Shown: in pieces, positions 5,065-7,457 of the stretch
Position numbering within the stretch: position 1 is the stretch's first letter
How the letters are laid out: each line of letters starts with the position of its first letter
NCBI GenBank assembly: GCA_020433835.1
Contig: JAGRBY010000365.1
Span: forward strand, 1 to 7,457
Origin: Anaerolineae bacterium
GTDB lineage: Bacteria; Chloroflexota; Anaerolineae; 4572-78; J111
Direction of reading: 5' to 3'
DNA length: 7,457 nucleotides
The notes under the pieces: generated by a model
Seen by the model: only the letters and a program-made list of their open reading frames with translations
Databases searched by the model: none
What the model was told of the DNA's origin: nothing
Made by a program: the position numbers and the translations under genes

Positions 5065-7457
5065 TCACTCCTGTATTTCAGGTTCGTCTTCGTCTTCGAT
5101 TTCGTATTCATCTTCGTCATCGGCATCATCTACAGGATGATCTTGAAGCGGTTCTGACCGTGATGAACTCTCTGACGTTGCTTTTTCTTTTGTGCTTGCG
5201 GTCGGCGCGTCTTGCGGCATCCAGCCAACCATTGTGCCAACAGCGATAAGGATGATGATAATTAAGTGGGCAATACTTTGGCTATCGAGCATTTCACGCG
5301 CCGGACCAAAATTGTTGCGTACGGCTTCAATGGCGGCTGCCCCGTTTATGCCCGAGATCAGGCCATCGAGTTGTTCACTTTGGCGATAGGGTTGTAAAAA
5401 CGGATCGGCCACGGCACTGGTAGCGGCCAGCAAGAGGCGATCCGGGTTTTGCGTGTCAAGCTCAAGCTGCTCGATCCACCAGCGGGCTGTGGTGGGATTA
5501 TCGGCCAGGGTTACTACCAAATCGACCTGTTCCAGCGTTTCTATACCATTCCAGGGTGTTTGGGTGGTGGCTGCGAAGGGTTCGCCATTGTTAAAATCGA
5601 CCAAACTGGTAAAGCTGCGGCCATCGGCTAAGGCGCGTACTGCGGCTACCTGGCCGGGTAAGTAGCCTAAATTAACCACGCTTTGACCGTAGAGGTCGGT
5701 TTGGTCGCGGTCGCTCAACGTTTGTTCGATGGTGGTTTGGGCGATAGCTGCGCCTTCCGGCTCTAAGCTGACGGCGATGATGCGCATCCCCTGGCCGACT
5801 AAACGTCCCATAATCGCTTCGGCGAGCGGTTGCATTTCGCCCTGGGTAGCCGGACTGTAATCAAATGAAACCAGGGCCACCGAGTCGGGCTGCTGGACAT
5901 CGATGATGCCGATCTGCTCGCTGATGAGTTGGCGGCGCTGTTCGTCCAGAACTGTGCTGAAGTTGTCGGTTGGTTCTGTCCAGGGGACACGCTGGCCGTT
6001 GATAAATTTTCCGGTACCCGGCAACAAGGGCAGTGCAATAAGCGCCACGAAAAGCAACTGTAATACCGCCCGAAGCGCTCGTCCGGCGACTTTCTCAGAG
6101 CGGGACAGCGGAACCGGCAAAGTGGCGGGCTGCGGTGGCTGCGTGGCAATCTCATGGAATTTTTGGGCAGCTCGTTGGACATCATCCAGCGGACCGTCGG
6201 CTGTGGGGGTAAAGAGTTTTTCTGCCGGCATGAAACTGCCCAAACTGGCGAGCATACCGGTAGTTTCCAGCGGTTGGCTATCGCGATCGTCATCGTCATC
6301 GATATCCGTTTGGTCACCGGTTCGTAGGGCTTCAAGCCAGCCGGAAAGATTAGCCGCCGATTGGGTCGGTGCGCCGGTGAGGGCGGCCTGTTCCTCCGCT
6401 ACTTCCGAGGGTGCGGGTTCGATTTTTTCTGCTTGAGGCGGCGGTGGTGGCGGTGGTTCTTGGGTGGGAACAGCTAGGCCCATTCGCTGCGAGGCGGTGG
6501 TGTAATTTTCGCCATCAGCGTCAGTTTCGCTATCGCTCTGTTCGGTTGTTTCTTGGAGTTGGGCCATCCAGCTTGAAACCGTGGCACCGGATTCTTGCTC
6601 TTCCAGCGCCATGTCTTGCAGCCATTCCGGGGTATCAAGCTCTTCAAGCGAGCCTTTAAAGAGCCACTCCGGCATGACTAATTCTTCCTCTGGTTCGTCC
6701 TCATCTTCAATAGGCTCTTCAGCCTCTTCAACCAATTCTTCTTCAATCAATTCTTCTTCAATTTGAAGGTCGGTTGCAGCGGTTGTGTCTTCTTCGGCCT
6801 CAAAAAGTGGGGTATCCGGTTCCACTTCCGTATCGAGGAGCCAGTGAGGCATATCGAGCGTATCATCAGACTCGTCAAATGTGAGTTCGTCATCTTCTGT
6901 TTCGGATGGCGGTATATCAGAGGCATCGTCGGAGTCGGAGTCAAGCAGCCAGGCGGGAACATCTGGGGTGTCGTCCTCTTGATCAGCTTCTACTTCATCC
7001 GCGTCAGCGTCGAGAAGCCAGGCCGGAGCCGCTGGGGCTTCAGTTGCTTGTTTAGGTGTTTTGATAGGTTGATCCTTGATGGTAACGGATTCTTGAGATT
7101 CAGCTTGTAATGTGTCAGGTTCTTCATCCGTATCGAGAAGCCAGGCCGGGGCGACAGGGGTATCATCAGGCCGTTTTGGGATTTTGATGCTGTCCTGGTT
7201 ATCCGGTTCCTTATCAGACTCGGTGTCGAGGAGCCAGTGAGGGGTATCCACACTATCATCAGGTTCGTCAAACTCGGGTTCGTCTTCTTCTGTTTCGGAG
7301 GGGGGGACTTCAGATTGCGTGCCCATAAGCCAGGCCGGCATTATGATGTCGTCATCTTCAGTGGTTGGAGTCGTATCCGGCTCGGAAATCATATCTTCTG
7401 CAAGGTAATCGGCCTCAAACGCAGAAGGCTCCAGTTCGCCGGCCTCGATTTCAGCTA
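5065..7457 (-). CDS. Large acidic two-pass membrane protein with repeated PxWL motifs (5' end outside window)
   Basis: First visible gene of the operon. The frame has an ATG at 7392 (775 residues from there), but it stays open to the window edge through 21 more codons (AEIEAGELEPSAFEADYLAED) of similar acidic composition. That ATG has no good ribosome site, so the gene probably begins further right. Numbering from this ATG: residues 1-375 are very acidic and probably disordered, with motifs PAWLMG, PHWLLD, PAWLLD (three), PHWLLD, PEWLFK, PEWLQD and looser SSWMAQL and SGWLEAL. A seven-proline run occupies 313-319. A membrane helix lies at about 440-459. An extracytoplasmic region of about 250 residues follows, with alternating strands and helices (SVALVSFDYSP, MRIIAVSLEPEG, VVNLGYLPG, VDLVVTLAD). 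A second helix (about 708-725) leads to an acidic tail. No known enzyme motif is recognised. The PxWL motifs may be docking sites for a partner such as the MutL ATPase; this is inference. Confidence 0.85.
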   Translation of the reverse strand, partial: AEIEAGELEPSAFEADYLAEDMISEPDTTPTTEDDDIIMPAWLMGTQSEVPPSETEEDEPEFDEPDDSVDTPHWLLDTESDKEPDNQDSIKIPKRPDDTPVAPAWLLDTDEEPDTLQAESQESVTIKDQPIKTPKQATEAPAAPAWLLDADADEVEADQEDDTPDVPAWLLDSDSDDASDIPPSETEDDELTFDESDDTLDMPHWLLDTEVEPDTPLFEAEEDTTAATDLQIEEELIEEELVEEAEEPIEDEDEPEEELVMPEWLFKGSLEELDTPEWLQDMALEEQESGATVSSWMAQLQETTEQSDSETDADGENYTTASQRMGLAVPTQEPPPPPPPQAEKIEPAPSEVAEEQAALTGAPTQSAANLSGWLEALRTGDQTDIDDDDDRDSQPLETTGMLASLGSFMPAEKLFTPTADGPLDDVQRAAQKFHEIATQPPQPATLPVPLSRSEKVAGRALRAVLQLLFVALIALPLLPGTGKFINGQRVPWTEPTDNFSTVLDEQRRQLISEQIGIIDVQQPDSVALVSFDYSPATQGEMQPLAEAIMGRLVGQGMRIIAVSLEPEGAAIAQTTIEQTLSDRDQTDLYGQSVVNLGYLPGQVAAVRALADGRSFTSLVDFNNGEPFAATTQTPWNGIETLEQVDLVVTLADNPTTARWWIEQLELDTQNPDRLLLAATSAVADPFLQPYRQSEQLDGLISGINGAAAIEAVRNNFGPAREMLDSQSIAHLIIIILIAVGTMVGWMPQDAPTASTKEKATSESSSRSEPLQDHPVDDADDEDEYEIEDEDEPEIQE
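5068..5072 (-). promoter_or_regulatory. Ribosome binding site that decides the membrane-protein start
   Basis: AGGAG on the minus strand directly abuts the overlapping GTG at 5066-5068 but is eight bases from the GTG at 5057-5059. The spacing favours the latter. The site lies inside the last codons of the upstream gene, as expected for coupled translation. Confidence 0.6.
6814..7305 (-). repeat. Duplicated coding module and PxWL repeat units within the acidic protein gene
   Basis: Two stretches, 7201-7305 and 6814-6912, encode near-copies running PPSETE-(E/D)DE-x-x-FDE-x-DD to PHWLLDT-E (residues 30-64 and 161-193), and they match well at DNA level too. Between them, shorter direct repeats encode the three PAWLLD motifs with nearly identical bases (a CCGGCCTGGCTTCTCGA-like core). 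This points to repeat expansion inside the gene rather than to a separate element. Confidence 0.75.

Noticed and set aside
5799..6436. Overlapping reading frames on both strands inside the acidic protein gene
   Set aside because: Their translations are Ser/Arg/Pro-rich without domains and arise from codon composition of the real gene, whose frame continues through the region with membrane and alpha/beta segments.
6814..7335. Short direct DNA repeats that could suggest a CRISPR-like array
   Set aside because: The spacing is irregular, the repeats keep one reading frame and encode PxWLLD motifs, so they are protein repeats.

Overview
The window looks like a piece of a Chloroflexota chromosome (Anaerolineae/Ardenticatenia-like). 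This is inferred from three things: a MutL-type ASKHA gene in an operon without glutamate mutase, acidic proteins built from repeated Pro-x-Trp-Leu motifs, and a TP-rich surface protein with a VPNTG-type sorting signal. Overall base composition is moderate, and the intergenic regions are clearly AT-rich. All genes lie on the minus strand, so transcription runs right to left. No tRNA, rRNA, CRISPR array or insertion sequence was seen.

Right to centre (1581-7457): four tightly packed genes form an apparent operon. In order of transcription they are: (1) a large acidic, two-pass membrane protein, cut by the right edge, with about ten PxWL motifs in its cytoplasmic part and an alpha/beta-like extracytoplasmic domain; (2) a six-helix integral membrane protein; (3) a MutL-family (glutamate mutase L) ASKHA ATPase; (4) a soluble protein combining barrel-sandwich (lipoyl-like) segments with a C-terminal KOW-like segment. 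Junctions are only a few bases, so translational coupling is likely. No glutamate mutase gene is in view. The set may be a membrane-associated ATPase complex with no described function, and it is the most interesting part of the window.

Centre-left (1311-1580): an AT-rich intergenic stretch with an imperfect inverted repeat behind the operon, a perfect 12-bp palindrome, and a good sigma70-type promoter for the next gene. That gene (798-1310) encodes a small surface protein with two membrane segments, a Thr/Pro-rich linker and a VPNTG-hydrophobic-RRMRIK tail. A strong intrinsic terminator follows it.

Left (1-797): about 400 bases without a protein gene hold that terminator, a second minus-strand terminator with no obvious parent transcript, and a promoter overlaid by TTAA-containing repeats spaced about one helical turn apart. 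This promoter drives an ABC transporter ATPase gene of the GldA/CcmA-like type, which runs off the left edge.
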